A stretch of DNA of 64,000 nt from Dactylosporangium vinaceum (GCF_019904175.1 NZ_CP061913.1:10168001-10232000), one strand, 5' to 3'. Numbered from the stretch's first letter, positions 32,951 to 43,167 are shown. Notes: generated from the letters alone by a model not told the origin. Translations and numbers: made by a program.

Positions 32951-33937
32951 GTGGAACTTCCCGTGATTGATATCGCCGGGCTGGTGCGGCACGGCGAGGA
33001 CAGCCGGGCCGCGGCCGAGATTGCCGGCGCCTGCCGGGCCAGCGGATTTTTCTACGTTGCCGGGCATGGTGTCGATGCCGGGTTGATCGCGCGGCTCGAC
33101 TCGGCCGCCCGGGAGTTCTTCGCGCTGCCGGAAGACGTCAAGGCCGAGATTGCGATGCACCGGGGCGGGCGGGCCTGGCGGGGATTCTTTCCGGTCGGCG
33201 GGGAACTGACCTCCGGAGTGCCGGACCGCAAGGAAGGGCTCTATTTCGGCACGGAGCTCGGGCCCGACAGCCCGCAGGTGCGGGCGCGGCTGCCGTTGCA
33301 CGGGGCCAATCTCTTCCCGCGGCAGGTGCCCGGGCTCCGGGAGGCGGTGCTCGAGTACATCGAGGTGCTCACCCGGACCGCACAGGCGGTGCTGCGGGGA
33401 GTTGCCGGGAGTCTCGGGCTCGACGCGAACTACTTTGCGGACGGGTACACCCGAAATCCGACTGTGCTCTTCCGGATTTTTCACTATCCACCGAGTCCGC
33501 CCCAGGCCACCGACTGGGGCGTGGGTGAGCACACCGACTACGGGCTGCTGACGCTGCTGCTGCAGGACGACAACGGCGGACTGCAGGTCAAGCAGGACGG
33601 CGGGTGGGTCGACGCGCCGCCCATCGACGGAACGTTCGTGTGCAACATCGGGGACATGCTCGATCGGCTCACCGGCGGGTGGTATCGCTCCACACCCCAC
33701 CGGGTGCGCAACACGAGCGGCAACGAGCGGCTCTCGTTTCCGTTCTTCTTCGACCCGGACTTCGCGGCCGAGGTGCCGCCACTGCCCGGACGGGCGGAGC
33801 GGGCGCAGAGCGGGCCGGCGCAGCGGTGGGACGGGCAGGATCTGCGGGCATTCACCGGCACGTACGGGGATTATCTCGTGGCAAAGGTGGGCAAGGTGTT
33901 CCCTGAGCTGATCGCGGACGTCAACGAGGACGCCTGA
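32951..33937 (+). CDS. isopenicillin N synthase-like 2-oxoglutarate/Fe(II) oxygenase
   Basis: A 328-residue non-haem iron oxygenase. The N-terminal DIOX_N part has LPVIDIAGL and CRASGFFYVAGHGVD. The catalytic double-stranded beta helix has the iron ligands HTD in GEHTDYGLLTLLLQD and the distal His in TPHRVRNTSGNERLSFPFF, where the Arg and Ser bind 2-oxoglutarate. The GTG at 32951 is chosen because the fold starts directly after it. The substrate is unknown; relatives hydroxylate or desaturate small metabolites. It is divergent from the HTH/Clp-N operon and shares its operator region. Confidence 0.85.
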   Translation: MELPVIDIAGLVRHGEDSRAAAEIAGACRASGFFYVAGHGVDAGLIARLDSAAREFFALPEDVKAEIAMHRGGRAWRGFFPVGGELTSGVPDRKEGLYFGTELGPDSPQVRARLPLHGANLFPRQVPGLREAVLEYIEVLTRTAQAVLRGVAGSLGLDANYFADGYTRNPTVLFRIFHYPPSPPQATDWGVGEHTDYGLLTLLLQDDNGGLQVKQDGGWVDAPPIDGTFVCNIGDMLDRLTGGWYRSTPHRVRNTSGNERLSFPFFFDPDFAAEVPPLPGRAERAQSGPAQRWDGQDLRAFTGTYGDYLVAKVGKVFPELIADVNEDA

Positions 33938-34076
33938 GCACCGTTACCCCCGCAGGGTGTGGCCGGTTAAGCCCGGTGAGCGGGCCATGCGCGCATGGCA
34001 CGTTCACGGGATCAAACCTGTTCGCGGTGTTCGTAGCGTATGAGTCACAGGGCACCGCGCAACGGAGGCGATGACG

Positions 34077-34202
34077 ATGACCACCCCCACCCCGACTACG
34101 ACCCGCAAACTGACCCGTCTCGACAGCGAGCAGGGCATGCTGGTTTTCCTGGCGGCCTTCGTGAGCCTGATCGTGATCGCGGTGATCGCCGTCGGCGGCT
34201 GA
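34077..34202 (+). CDS. 41-residue single-span membrane protein
   Basis: A very short reading frame encoding a Thr/Pro-rich start, a charged TRKLTRLDSEQG stretch, then one hydrophobic helix (LVFLAAFVSLIVIAVIAVGG) running to the end. GGAGG lies 8 nt before the ATG at 34077; an ATG at 34071 is too close to it. It sits 53 nt before the LCP gene on the same strand, so it may be a small partner of the cell-wall enzyme. No family is recognised. Confidence 0.6.
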   Translation: MTTPTPTTTRKLTRLDSEQGMLVFLAAFVSLIVIAVIAVGG

Positions 34203-34255
34203 ACCAGGCCGCCGGCGGTGATCGCCGGTCAGCCTCGTAAGGAGTCGACGAGCGC

Positions 34256-35449
34256 GTGCTGCAACTCGAAGAAGCTCCGACCGAGGAGACCAGCTCCTTC
34301 CAGCGAATGAAGCGGCGGCGCAGCGATCCGCGCTGGGCGCGGTCGCTGATGGTGATCGGCGCGATCATGATGATGCTGGCCGGGAGCACGTACGTCGCCA
34401 AGGATCTGTTCGTCGGTTACCTCACCGGCAACGTTCAGCAGGACGATCTCATCGTCCCCGCGGCCGAGCAGCAGGGCCGCCACGTCACCATCAGCGGTGC
34501 CAAGACCCTCTTGCTGGTCGGCACCGACACCCGGCCCGACCAGAGCCCCACCGAGGCGGTCCGGTCCGACTCGATCATCATCGTGCACATCCCGGCCGAC
34601 CATCACTCGGCGTATCTGATCTCGATCCCCCGCGACACGTGGGTGCGGATCCCGCCGTTCAGTAACGGAGAGTCGCGGTACTTCGGCGGTCACGACAAGA
34701 TCAATGCGGCGTTCGCGGTCGGCGGGCTGAAGCTCACCGGGCGTGAGCAGCGGCGGTACGGGATGACGCTGCTCGCCGACACGCTCAAGGAGAACTGGGG
34801 CCTGAGCTTCGACGCGGCGGCGATCGTCGACTTCGCCGGGTTCACGAAGGTCGTCGAGGTGCTGGGCGGGGTCGACATGTACGTCGATCAGGAGACGCGG
34901 TCGGTGCACATCGGGCACAACGCCAAGGGCGAGACAAAGGTCCCCTACATCCAGCGGTTCAACGCCTCCGGCGGCACCGATCTGATCCCGATCGCCGGCG
35001 TCACCCCGCAGACGTACCACGTCGGCTTCCAGCATCTCGAGCCCTGGCAGGCCCTCGACTACGTGCGCCAGCGCGACACGCTGCCCAACAGCGACTACGA
35101 CAGGCAGCGCCACCAGCAGCAGTTCATCAAGGCGCTGTTCCGCGGGATCGCGAGCCGGGACGTGCTCACCGATCCGTCGAAGTTGAAGAAAATCCTCGAC
35201 GTCGTCGGACAGTCGATGACAATCGACTCCGGCGGCATCGCGCTGCAAGACTGGATCTTCGCGATGAAGGGCATCGGCGGCGACAACCTGCTGACCGTCA
35301 AGACCAACCACGGCACGTTCCACGAGTCGGCGGAGCAGCCGGGGGCCGAGGCGCTCGACGAGAGCAGCCTGGAGCTGCTGGAGGCGGTGAAGAGCGACAC
35401 GGTGGAGTCGTTCGTGACCGCCCACACGGATCTGGTCAGCGGATCCTAG
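34256..35449 (+). CDS. LytR-CpsA-Psr (LCP) family cell-wall ligase
   Basis: A 397-residue membrane-anchored LCP enzyme, attaching teichoic-acid-like or other glycopolymers to peptidoglycan from a lipid carrier. One membrane span near residues 27-49 (SLMVIGAIMMMLAGSTYVA) leaves the catalytic part outside. The LCP domain has LLLVGTDTRPD, RSDSIIIVHIPADHHSAYLISIPRDTWVRIP, the helix KINAAFAVGG, and RQRDTLPNSDYDRQRHQQQFIKALF, whose Asp and Arg bind the lipid pyrophosphate. GTG start at 34256 with AAGGAG further upstream than usual. It overlaps the end of the converging MarR gene by 4 nt. Confidence 0.85.
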   Translation: MLQLEEAPTEETSSFQRMKRRRSDPRWARSLMVIGAIMMMLAGSTYVAKDLFVGYLTGNVQQDDLIVPAAEQQGRHVTISGAKTLLLVGTDTRPDQSPTEAVRSDSIIIVHIPADHHSAYLISIPRDTWVRIPPFSNGESRYFGGHDKINAAFAVGGLKLTGREQRRYGMTLLADTLKENWGLSFDAAAIVDFAGFTKVVEVLGGVDMYVDQETRSVHIGHNAKGETKVPYIQRFNASGGTDLIPIAGVTPQTYHVGFQHLEPWQALDYVRQRDTLPNSDYDRQRHQQQFIKALFRGIASRDVLTDPSKLKKILDVVGQSMTIDSGGIALQDWIFAMKGIGGDNLLTVKTNHGTFHESAEQPGAEALDESSLELLEAVKSDTVESFVTAHTDLVSGS

Positions 35450-35979
35450 GAAGAGCCGGCAGCACACCCGGGCCGCGGTGACGAGCCGGCCCCGGCGGGC
35501 CGGCCCTGGTCCTGCGCCCGCAGATGCTCGAGCACCGTCTCGGTCACGTCGCCCAGCACCCGGATCTGCTCCTCGGTCAGCAGGTCGATGAAGTGCGCGC
35601 GCACCGCGGCCACGTGCCCGGGCGCCGCCGCCTCCAGCGTCGCCATCCCCTCGTCGGTCAGCACGATGAACGCGCCCCGCCCGTCGGAGTCGCACTCCTT
35701 GCGGGAAACCAGGCCCCGCTGCTGCATGCGGGTCACGTGGTGCGAGAGCCGGCTCTTCGACCACAGCATCCGATCGGCCATCTCACTGAGCCGGATCTGC
35801 CGCTCGGGAGCGTCGGACAGGCTGGTCAGGACGTCGTAGTCGGGCTCCGACAGCCCCTGGTTGCCGGCCAGCTCGCGAGAGATCTGCAGATCGAGAAGGG
35901 CCTTCATCCGCCGGTACCCGATCCACGCACGAAATTCCCGCTCGGAGAGCCATCGAGGTCGTGCCGCAGTGTCAGCCAC
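35446..35979 (-). CDS. MarR family transcriptional regulator
   Basis: A 177-residue MarR-type winged-helix repressor. Dimerisation helix RAWIGYRRMKALLDLQISREL, recognition region QIRLSEMADRMLWSKSRLSHHVTRMQQRGLV, and the wing RKECDSDGRGAFIVLTDEG. The C-terminal 15 residues are low-complexity Gly/Ser/Pro. It is divergent from an FMN reductase gene, with 51 nt between that contain TGTCA inverted repeats likely to be its operator. Regulators of this arrangement usually respond to quinones, phenolics or electrophiles. Confidence 0.88.
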   Translation of the reverse strand: MADTAARPRWLSEREFRAWIGYRRMKALLDLQISRELAGNQGLSEPDYDVLTSLSDAPERQIRLSEMADRMLWSKSRLSHHVTRMQQRGLVSRKECDSDGRGAFIVLTDEGMATLEAAAPGHVAAVRAHFIDLLTEEQIRVLGDVTETVLEHLRAQDQGRPAGAGSSPRPGCAAGSS

Positions 35980-35994
35980 GTCTCAAGGGTAGTC

Positions 35995-36036
35995 GTTGAC
36001 GTGTCACCAATCCAGTGTCACGATGATGACATGTCA
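35995..36036. promoter_or_regulatory. TGACA/TGTCA operator between marR-like and FMN reductase genes
   Basis: TGACGTGTCA at 35997-36006 and the perfect palindrome TGACATGTCA at 36027-36036, with a further TGTCA half-site between them. The second site covers the start codon of the reductase. The spacing and position fit binding by the MarR-type protein encoded next to it. Confidence 0.65.
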
Positions 36037-36630
36037 ACCACTGAGCAGTCCCACGAGGCGCAGCGCCCGCGCCTCGAGGTCATCGTGGCCAGCACCCGGC
36101 CGGGTCGGGTCGGCGGGCTCATCGCCGACTGGTTCGTCGCCGAGGCCCGGGCGCACACCGGCTTCGACGTGCACGTCAGCGACCTGGCGGAGATCAACCT
36201 GCCGTTGCTCGACGAGCCGCACCACCCCGCGCTGCGCAACTACACCAAGCCGCACACCCGGGAGTGGAGCGCCACGATCGACGCCGCCGACGCCGTGGTG
36301 TTCGTGACGCCGGAGTACAACCACAGCTTCACCGCACCGCTCAAGAACGCCATCGACTTCCTGGTGCACGAGTGGCGCGACAAGCCGGCCGCGTTCGTCA
36401 GCTACGGCGGCCAGTCGTCGGGTCTGCGCGCCGTCACCGCGCTGCGGCCGGTGGTGAGCATGCTCGGCATGATGGCGATCAACGCCCAGGTCGCGATCCC
36501 CACCCGCCAGCACGTCACCGCGGAGCGCACGTTCCACAGCGACCCGGCCCTCGACGCGGCGGCCAAGGCCGTCCTGGACGAGCTGGCCCGCCTGTCGCCC
36601 GCCTTCAAGGCCCTCCGCGCCGCCAAGTAG
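36031..36630 (+). CDS. NADPH-dependent FMN reductase family protein
   Basis: A 199-residue flavodoxin-fold reductase. VIVASTRPGRVGGLIADWFV holds the FMN phosphate loop, VVFVTPEYNHSFTAPLKNAIDFL the conserved PEYN motif at the flavin, and FVSYGGQSSGLRAV the second flavin loop. It should reduce FMN or quinone-type acceptors with NAD(P)H. The ATG at 36031 lies in the centre of a palindromic operator. Divergent from the MarR-type gene that probably represses it, so it is likely part of a response to redox-active compounds. Confidence 0.88.
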   Translation: MSTTEQSHEAQRPRLEVIVASTRPGRVGGLIADWFVAEARAHTGFDVHVSDLAEINLPLLDEPHHPALRNYTKPHTREWSATIDAADAVVFVTPEYNHSFTAPLKNAIDFLVHEWRDKPAAFVSYGGQSSGLRAVTALRPVVSMLGMMAINAQVAIPTRQHVTAERTFHSDPALDAAAKAVLDELARLSPAFKALRAAK

Positions 36631-36684
36631 CTGCACAATCCCCCGAAACCGCATCAACGCTCATTCAAAGCGCGCGAATACTCC

Positions 36685-36734
36685 GTCGGGCGAAAAATTC
36701 GATATGTCGAGGCGCGCCAGCGCCCGACATATCG
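36685..36734 (+). promoter_or_regulatory. leader hairpin with an alternative pairing
   Basis: CGATATGTCG (36700-36709) pairs with CGACATATCG (36725-36734), and GGCGC with GCGCC inside it, giving a 15-bp stem with one bulged A and a 4-nt loop. Upstream, GTCGGGCG (36685-36692) can instead pair with CGCCCGAC (36721-36728). On the minus strand the hairpin is followed by an AATTTTTCG run, so it could also act as a terminator there. It lies in the 206-nt space before the epimerase gene. Confidence 0.5.
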
Positions 36735-36836
36735 GGGCCCGGGGCGCACACCGAGCGCGGGCCGAAGTGTCGTAAGCGGCTGAGGGGCACGACGCCCGGC
36801 GAGCGGTTGCTACGCGGCGCGAGTACAAAAGGATCC

Positions 36837-37691
36837 ATGTCGAAGATCGTCGTCACCGGGGCCAACGGCAAAACTGGTCGAGTCGTAGTAGAGGACCTGC
36901 TGGCGCACGGGCACTCCGTGGTGGCCACCGACGCCGTCGGAGCGGCCGGGCATCTCAGCGTTCCCGGGCTCGGCACGCCGCTGCTCATCGCGGACCTCAC
37001 CGACTACGGGCAGGCGTTCGAGGTGCTGCAGGGGGCCGAGGCCGTCGTGCACCTGGCGAATATTCCGGCGCCCGGGATGTACACGCCGGCGGTGACGTTC
37101 AACCGCAACTCGGCCATGAACGCCAACGTGTTCCTGGCCGCGCAGGCGGCCGGGCTGCGGCGGGTCGTCTGGTCGTCGAGCGAGACGACGCTCGGGCTGC
37201 CGTTCGACACGCCGCCGCGCTATGCGCCCGTCGACGAAGAGCACTTCCCGTTCCCGACAACCACCTATGCGCTGTCGAAGGTCGTCGGGGAGACGCTGGC
37301 GCGGGAGATCTCCGGGTGGAGCGGGGTCCCGTTCGTCGGGCTGCGGCTGTCCAACGTCCACGTGCCCGAGGACTACGCGGCCGTGCCCGGCTACTGGGCG
37401 GATGCGCACGCCCGCAAGTGGAACCTGTGGGGATACGTGGACGCCCGGGACGTCGCCGCGGCCTGCCGGCTCGCCCTCGATGCGCCTGTGGAGGGTGCGA
37501 GCTCGTACGTCATCGCGGCGGCCGACACCATCATGAACCGCAGCTCGGCCGAGCTCATGCGGGAGGTGTTCCCGGACGTGCCGCTCACGCGAGAGCTCGA
37601 CGGGTTCGAGACCCTGCTGGCGATCGGCCGGGCACGGGAGGTCCTCGGATACGCGCCCGCGCACTCCTGGCGTGATCACGTGGACAGCTGA
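36837..37691 (+). CDS. NAD(P)-dependent epimerase/dehydratase
   Basis: A 284-residue extended short-chain dehydrogenase. The Rossmann fold starts at once with VVTGANGKTGRVVVEDL; ADLTDY is the nucleotide-base loop, and the catalytic Ser and Tyr-x3-Lys are in VVWSSSETT and TTYALSKVVGE. The family acts on nucleotide sugars or small keto compounds; the substrate is not known. The ATG at 36837 follows AAAAGGATCC. Its end overlaps the converging M48-like gene by 16 nt. A strong hairpin lies in the leader. Confidence 0.82.
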   Translation: MSKIVVTGANGKTGRVVVEDLLAHGHSVVATDAVGAAGHLSVPGLGTPLLIADLTDYGQAFEVLQGAEAVVHLANIPAPGMYTPAVTFNRNSAMNANVFLAAQAAGLRRVVWSSSETTLGLPFDTPPRYAPVDEEHFPFPTTTYALSKVVGETLAREISGWSGVPFVGLRLSNVHVPEDYAAVPGYWADAHARKWNLWGYVDARDVAAACRLALDAPVEGASSYVIAAADTIMNRSSAELMREVFPDVPLTRELDGFETLLAIGRAREVLGYAPAHSWRDHVDS

Positions 37692-38947
37692 TCGCGGGAC
37701 AGGAGCTCCAGCAGTACCGCCAAAGCAGCCGGAGAGTCAAGCGCCGCACGGGCCAGCAGCGTGAGGTTGTGCTGTTCGCCCTCGGGGCCCTGCAGCACAC
37801 CCGCGGCGGCCGGGTGGACGCGGCGCCAGCCACGGGCGGTGAGGGCCGCCTCGGCCACCACGACCACCGAGGGCGTCCCGTCGAGCTCCTCCGGCTCGGC
37901 GGGCGGCTCGGGCTGGGCCGGCCAGTTCGCCGCCACCAGCTCGTCGAGGCGGGTCAGCAGGACCTCGACGACCTCAGCCGGCCCGTCCGGCGGGCGGCGC
38001 AGGAGGGTGGCCACCTGGTCGGTGACGGCCCGGGCCTGCCGCTCCAGCCAGTCCGGGCCGGCGGGCAGGGCGGCGAACGTGACCCACTGGTCGCCCTCGC
38101 GGCGCAGGACGTGCCGGGCGAGCTCCCTTTCAAGATCTGGCGGCAGGGGTACCAGTGGCACGGCGTCGGCCACGCGCAGCGCGACGTGCGCGGGTGACAG
38201 CGACGCGATCGCCCCGGCCAGGCTGGGGTGGCGGGCCATCAGGGCGGTGCGCGTGTCGTCGTCGAGCGCGGCGACGACGGCCCCGGCCCGCACCGCCTCC
38301 CGCCAGCCGGCGTGGAGGTCCTGGACGGCCGCGTTGGTGCGCTGCCAGACCTGCTCCTCCACGTCGAAGGCGAGGTCGGCGAACTCGAACGCGGCCAGGT
38401 CGGCCTTGACCACCGCGCGGGCCGCCGTGTGCAGGCCGGAGGCGGAGCTGGCCGCCTGGTCGGCCTTGCGTTCGAGGGCCACGGCGAAGTCATGGGTGGC
38501 CCGGGCGATCGTCTCGGCCCGCGCGGACGGGGCGAGCGACAGCGGGTCGACGGCCTCCTCGTAGAGCGCGCGCAGCCGCACCACCAGGTGGGCCCGGCGG
38601 TGGTCGACGACGGCGAGCTCGTGCGCGACGAGCGCCCGCACCTCGTCCACCGTCAGGCACTGCAGCAGCGGCAGCCCCACCAGCAGCAGGCGGCGCCGGC
38701 GGCTGGCCCACGAGCGGATCGTGCCGAACCCGGTGAGCAGCACCGCGTCCGGGCCGGCCACGCCGACGCGGGCGGCCACCTCGGCGACGAGCGCCAGCAG
38801 CTCGGCCTGGGCGGCCGCGGGCACGCCCGGATACGACACATCTCCCGGTTGGCGGCCGCCGTAGCGCATCAGGAGCCACCGGGCCCGCCAAATACTGATA
38901 TTGCCGGGCAATCCGCTTCTGGGTTCTTCCACGACGGCAACCGACAC
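37676..38947 (-). CDS. degenerate M48-like peptidase
   Basis: A 423-residue soluble protein that keeps the M48 layout but not the zinc site. LLVGLPLLQCLTVDEVRALVAHELAVVDH stands where M48 enzymes have HExxH: the second histidine is replaced by Val (HELAV). The downstream ALERKADQAAS matches the segment with the third ligand Glu and Asp. The N-terminal membrane spans of HtpX/Ste24 types are missing. It is therefore probably catalytically inactive or uses His at HRRAH. It is divergent from pilB with a 120-nt space. A role linked to the pili is possible but unsupported. Confidence 0.6.
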   Translation of the reverse strand: MSVAVVEEPRSGLPGNISIWRARWLLMRYGGRQPGDVSYPGVPAAAQAELLALVAEVAARVGVAGPDAVLLTGFGTIRSWASRRRRLLLVGLPLLQCLTVDEVRALVAHELAVVDHRRAHLVVRLRALYEEAVDPLSLAPSARAETIARATHDFAVALERKADQAASSASGLHTAARAVVKADLAAFEFADLAFDVEEQVWQRTNAAVQDLHAGWREAVRAGAVVAALDDDTRTALMARHPSLAGAIASLSPAHVALRVADAVPLVPLPPDLERELARHVLRREGDQWVTFAALPAGPDWLERQARAVTDQVATLLRRPPDGPAEVVEVLLTRLDELVAANWPAQPEPPAEPEELDGTPSVVVVAEAALTARGWRRVHPAAAGVLQGPEGEQHNLTLLARAALDSPAALAVLLELLSRDQLST

Positions 38948-39015
38948 AGCGAAGCATCCTCACGACACGGCCCGGATGCGTCAACGCGGGCGGCCGACGC
39001 GCCCGGGGTGAAACC

Positions 39016-39043
39016 CGAAACTCACCCGGATTGCCGCCGATAA
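39016..39043 (+). promoter_or_regulatory. sigma-28 (FliA/WhiG)-type promoter of the pilus operon
   Basis: CGAAA at 39016-39020, 15 nt, then GCCGATAA at 39036-39043 match the sigma-28 pattern TAAA-N15-GCCGATAA at all eight -10 positions and at the exact spacing. Transcription would start near 39050, 17 nt before the pilB ATG. In zoosporic Actinoplanes, FliA-type sigma factors drive flagellar genes, which fits pili made at the same stage. Confidence 0.65.
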
Positions 39044-39067
39044 GGCGTGCAGTGACCCGGGGGTGAG

Positions 39068-40729
<1,662 letters not shown>

Positions 40730-40793
40730 ACCTCACATGGCGCGGGCAGCGGCCGATCTTGCGATTGAGATCCATGACCCGCGAGGAGCGCCC

Positions 40794-41915
40794 GTGACAC
40801 AGACCATCCCCGGTGCCCTGCTGAACCGCACGGCCACGAGCGACGAGCGGGCGTCCCTGGACGCGATGCTGGTGTCGCTGGTCCGGGTCGGCGGCTCCGA
40901 TCTGCACCTGACCGTCGGGGCACCGCCCACGGTGCGGATCAACGGCGGGCTGCGGTACCTGCCCGGCTACGACGACCTGACGCCCGAGGACTGCGAGATG
41001 CTGGCCCGGGCCGCGGTCACCCTGGAAAGCCAGTGGAAGCAGTTCCTGGAGGTGCAGGAGCTCGACTTCGCCTACGCCATCGAGGGTGTCTCGCGGTTCC
41101 GGGTGAACCTGTACAACCAGCGCGGCTCGTTCGGCGCGGCGTTCCGGGCCATCCCCCACAACATCAAGCCCCTGGACCAGCTCGGCGTGCCCGAGCAGGT
41201 GGCCCGCTTCGCGCACCTGCACCGCGGCCTGGTGCTGGTGACGGGCCCGACCGGCTCCGGCAAGACGACCACCCTCGCGGCGATCCTGGACCTGGCCAAC
41301 CGGACCCGCTCCTCGCACATCGTGACAATCGAGGACCCGATCGAGTTCCTCCACGAGCACAAGCGCTGCCTGGTCAACCAGCGCGAGGTGGGCGCCGACA
41401 CGCAGTCGTTCGCCCTGGCGCTCAAGCACGCGCTGCGCCAGGACCCCGACATCATCCTGGTCGGCGAGCTGCGCGACCTGGAGACGACCTCGACCGCGCT
41501 GACCGCGGCCGAGACCGGCCACCTGGTGCTGGCGACCCTGCACACCCAGAGCGCGGCGCAGACCGTCGACCGGGTCATCGACATCTTCCCGCCGCACCAG
41601 CAGCAGCAGATCCGCGCGCAGCTGTCCAACGCCCTGCAGGGAGTGGTGACCCAGGCGCTGGCGCCGCGGGCCGACGGGCAGGGCCGCACGATCGTCACCG
41701 AGATCCTGTTCGCCACGCCGGCCATCCGGAACCTGATCCGCGAGGGCAAGAACCACCAGATCCCGTCGTTCATGCAGTCGAGCGGCAACGAGGGAATGCT
41801 CTCGTTCGACCAGCACCTGGCCGAGCGGGTCCGCCAGCAGCTCATCACCTACGAGGCGGCGCTGGAGCTGTGCCACTCGGCCGAGGAGTTCCGCCGGCTC
41901 GCGGGCCGCCAGTAG
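40794..41915 (+). CDS. pilT: type IV pilus retraction ATPase PilT
   Basis: A 373-residue ATPase that depolymerises pilin and retracts the fibre. N-terminal PilT domain VRVGGSDLHLTVGAPPTVRINGGL, Walker A GPTGSGKTTTLAA near 152, IVTIEDPIEFLHEHKRCLVNQREVG, Walker B DPDIILVGELRD, GHLVLATLHTQSAAQTVDRVI and the AIRNLIREGKNHQIPS motif required for retraction. The GTG at 40794 has GAGGAG 6 nt in front and is preferred over an ATG at 40737 that adds an unrelated 19 residues. Its presence implies that the pili retract, as in twitching or DNA uptake. Confidence 0.93.
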   Translation: MTQTIPGALLNRTATSDERASLDAMLVSLVRVGGSDLHLTVGAPPTVRINGGLRYLPGYDDLTPEDCEMLARAAVTLESQWKQFLEVQELDFAYAIEGVSRFRVNLYNQRGSFGAAFRAIPHNIKPLDQLGVPEQVARFAHLHRGLVLVTGPTGSGKTTTLAAILDLANRTRSSHIVTIEDPIEFLHEHKRCLVNQREVGADTQSFALALKHALRQDPDIILVGELRDLETTSTALTAAETGHLVLATLHTQSAAQTVDRVIDIFPPHQQQQIRAQLSNALQGVVTQALAPRADGQGRTIVTEILFATPAIRNLIREGKNHQIPSFMQSSGNEGMLSFDQHLAERVRQQLITYEAALELCHSAEEFRRLAGRQ

Positions 41916-41934
41916 CGCGGAGGGGGTAAGACGC

Positions 41935-43167
41935 ATGGTTGCCACCAAGACGTACGAGTACCAGACGATCGGCCAGGACGGGAAGCGGGCCAAGGGCAAG
42001 ATCGAGGCGTCGAACGAGCTGGCCGCCGCCCAGGCGCTGCGCCAGCAGGGCCTGACCCCGCTCGCGATCACCAGCGCCGACACGCTCATGAAGCGCGACA
42101 TCCGGGTCCCCGGGCTCGGCGACCGCACGACGCTGAAGGACCTGTCCATCTTCGCCCGGCAGTTCGCGACGATGACGCAGTCGGGCATGACGCTGCTGCG
42201 GGCGCTCGCGGTGCTGGAGGACCAGGCGCCCAAGCCGTCGCTGAAGAAGGCGCTGGGCGAGGTCCGCACCGACATCGAGGGCGGCATGTCGCTCTCCGCG
42301 GCGCTGGGCAAGCACCCGAAGGTGTTCCCGACGCTCATGGTCGCCATGATCCGGGCCGGCGAGACGGGCGGCTTCCTCGACAACGCCCTCGACCGGATCG
42401 CGACCAACTTCGAGAAGGACGCGTCGCTGCGCGGCAAAATCAAGAGCGCGCTGACGTACCCCGTGATCGTCCTCGTCTTCACCGCGGTCATGATCAGCGC
42501 GGTACTGATCTTTATCGTGCCCATCTTCGAGAAGATGTTCAAGCAGCTGGGCGGCGAGCTGCCGCTGCCCACGCAGATCATCGTCTCGGCCAGCCACGCG
42601 CTGTTCTGGCTGGGTCCGCTGCTCATCATCGTCGGGGTCGTCGTCACCGTCGCGTTCCGGCAGCTGATGGGCAAGAATCCGGCCGTCCGGCTGTGGTTCG
42701 ACAAGGTGAAGCTGAAGCTGCCGGTCTTCGGGGCGCTGTTCACGAAGATCGCGCTGAGCCGGTTCTCCCGCAACCTCGGCACCCTGCTCGGCGTCGGCGT
42801 GCCCGTGCTGCAGGCGCTTGACGTCGTCGGCGCCACCACCGGCAACACGGTCATCACCGCGGCCATGACCGACCTGCAGCAGGCCGTTCGGGAGGGTCGC
42901 CCCATGTCGTCACAGCTGGGGCAACACAAGGTCTTCCCGCCCATGGTGGTCCAAATGGTGGAGGTCGGCGAAGAGAGCGGCCAAATCAGTCAGATGCTCG
43001 AAAAGATTGCCGATTTCTACGACCGGGAGGTCGACAGCGCGGCCGAGGCGCTCACCGCGTCGATCGAGCCGATCATGGTGCTCGTCATGGGCGGCGTGGT
43101 CGGCGGCATGATCATCTGCCTGTACCTGCCCATGTTCTCGATCTACCAGAACATTCAGAGCAATTGA
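41935..43167 (+). CDS. pilC: type IV pilus inner membrane platform protein PilC
   Basis: A 410-residue GspF/PilC-type platform that links the ATPases to the growing pilus. Two related cytoplasmic domains each carry the family pattern: LSIFARQFATMTQSGMTLLRAL, FPTLMVAMIRAGETGGFLD and later ALSRFSRNLGTLLGVGVPVLQAL, PPMVVQMVEVGEESGQISQML. Three membrane helices lie near residues 178-200, 222-245 and 378-400. GGAGGGGG precedes the ATG. The next gene, pilA, begins after a C-rich 153-nt space, so pilin may have separate control. Confidence 0.93.
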   Translation: MVATKTYEYQTIGQDGKRAKGKIEASNELAAAQALRQQGLTPLAITSADTLMKRDIRVPGLGDRTTLKDLSIFARQFATMTQSGMTLLRALAVLEDQAPKPSLKKALGEVRTDIEGGMSLSAALGKHPKVFPTLMVAMIRAGETGGFLDNALDRIATNFEKDASLRGKIKSALTYPVIVLVFTAVMISAVLIFIVPIFEKMFKQLGGELPLPTQIIVSASHALFWLGPLLIIVGVVVTVAFRQLMGKNPAVRLWFDKVKLKLPVFGALFTKIALSRFSRNLGTLLGVGVPVLQALDVVGATTGNTVITAAMTDLQQAVREGRPMSSQLGQHKVFPPMVVQMVEVGEESGQISQMLEKIADFYDREVDSAAEALTASIEPIMVLVMGGVVGGMIICLYLPMFSIYQNIQSN

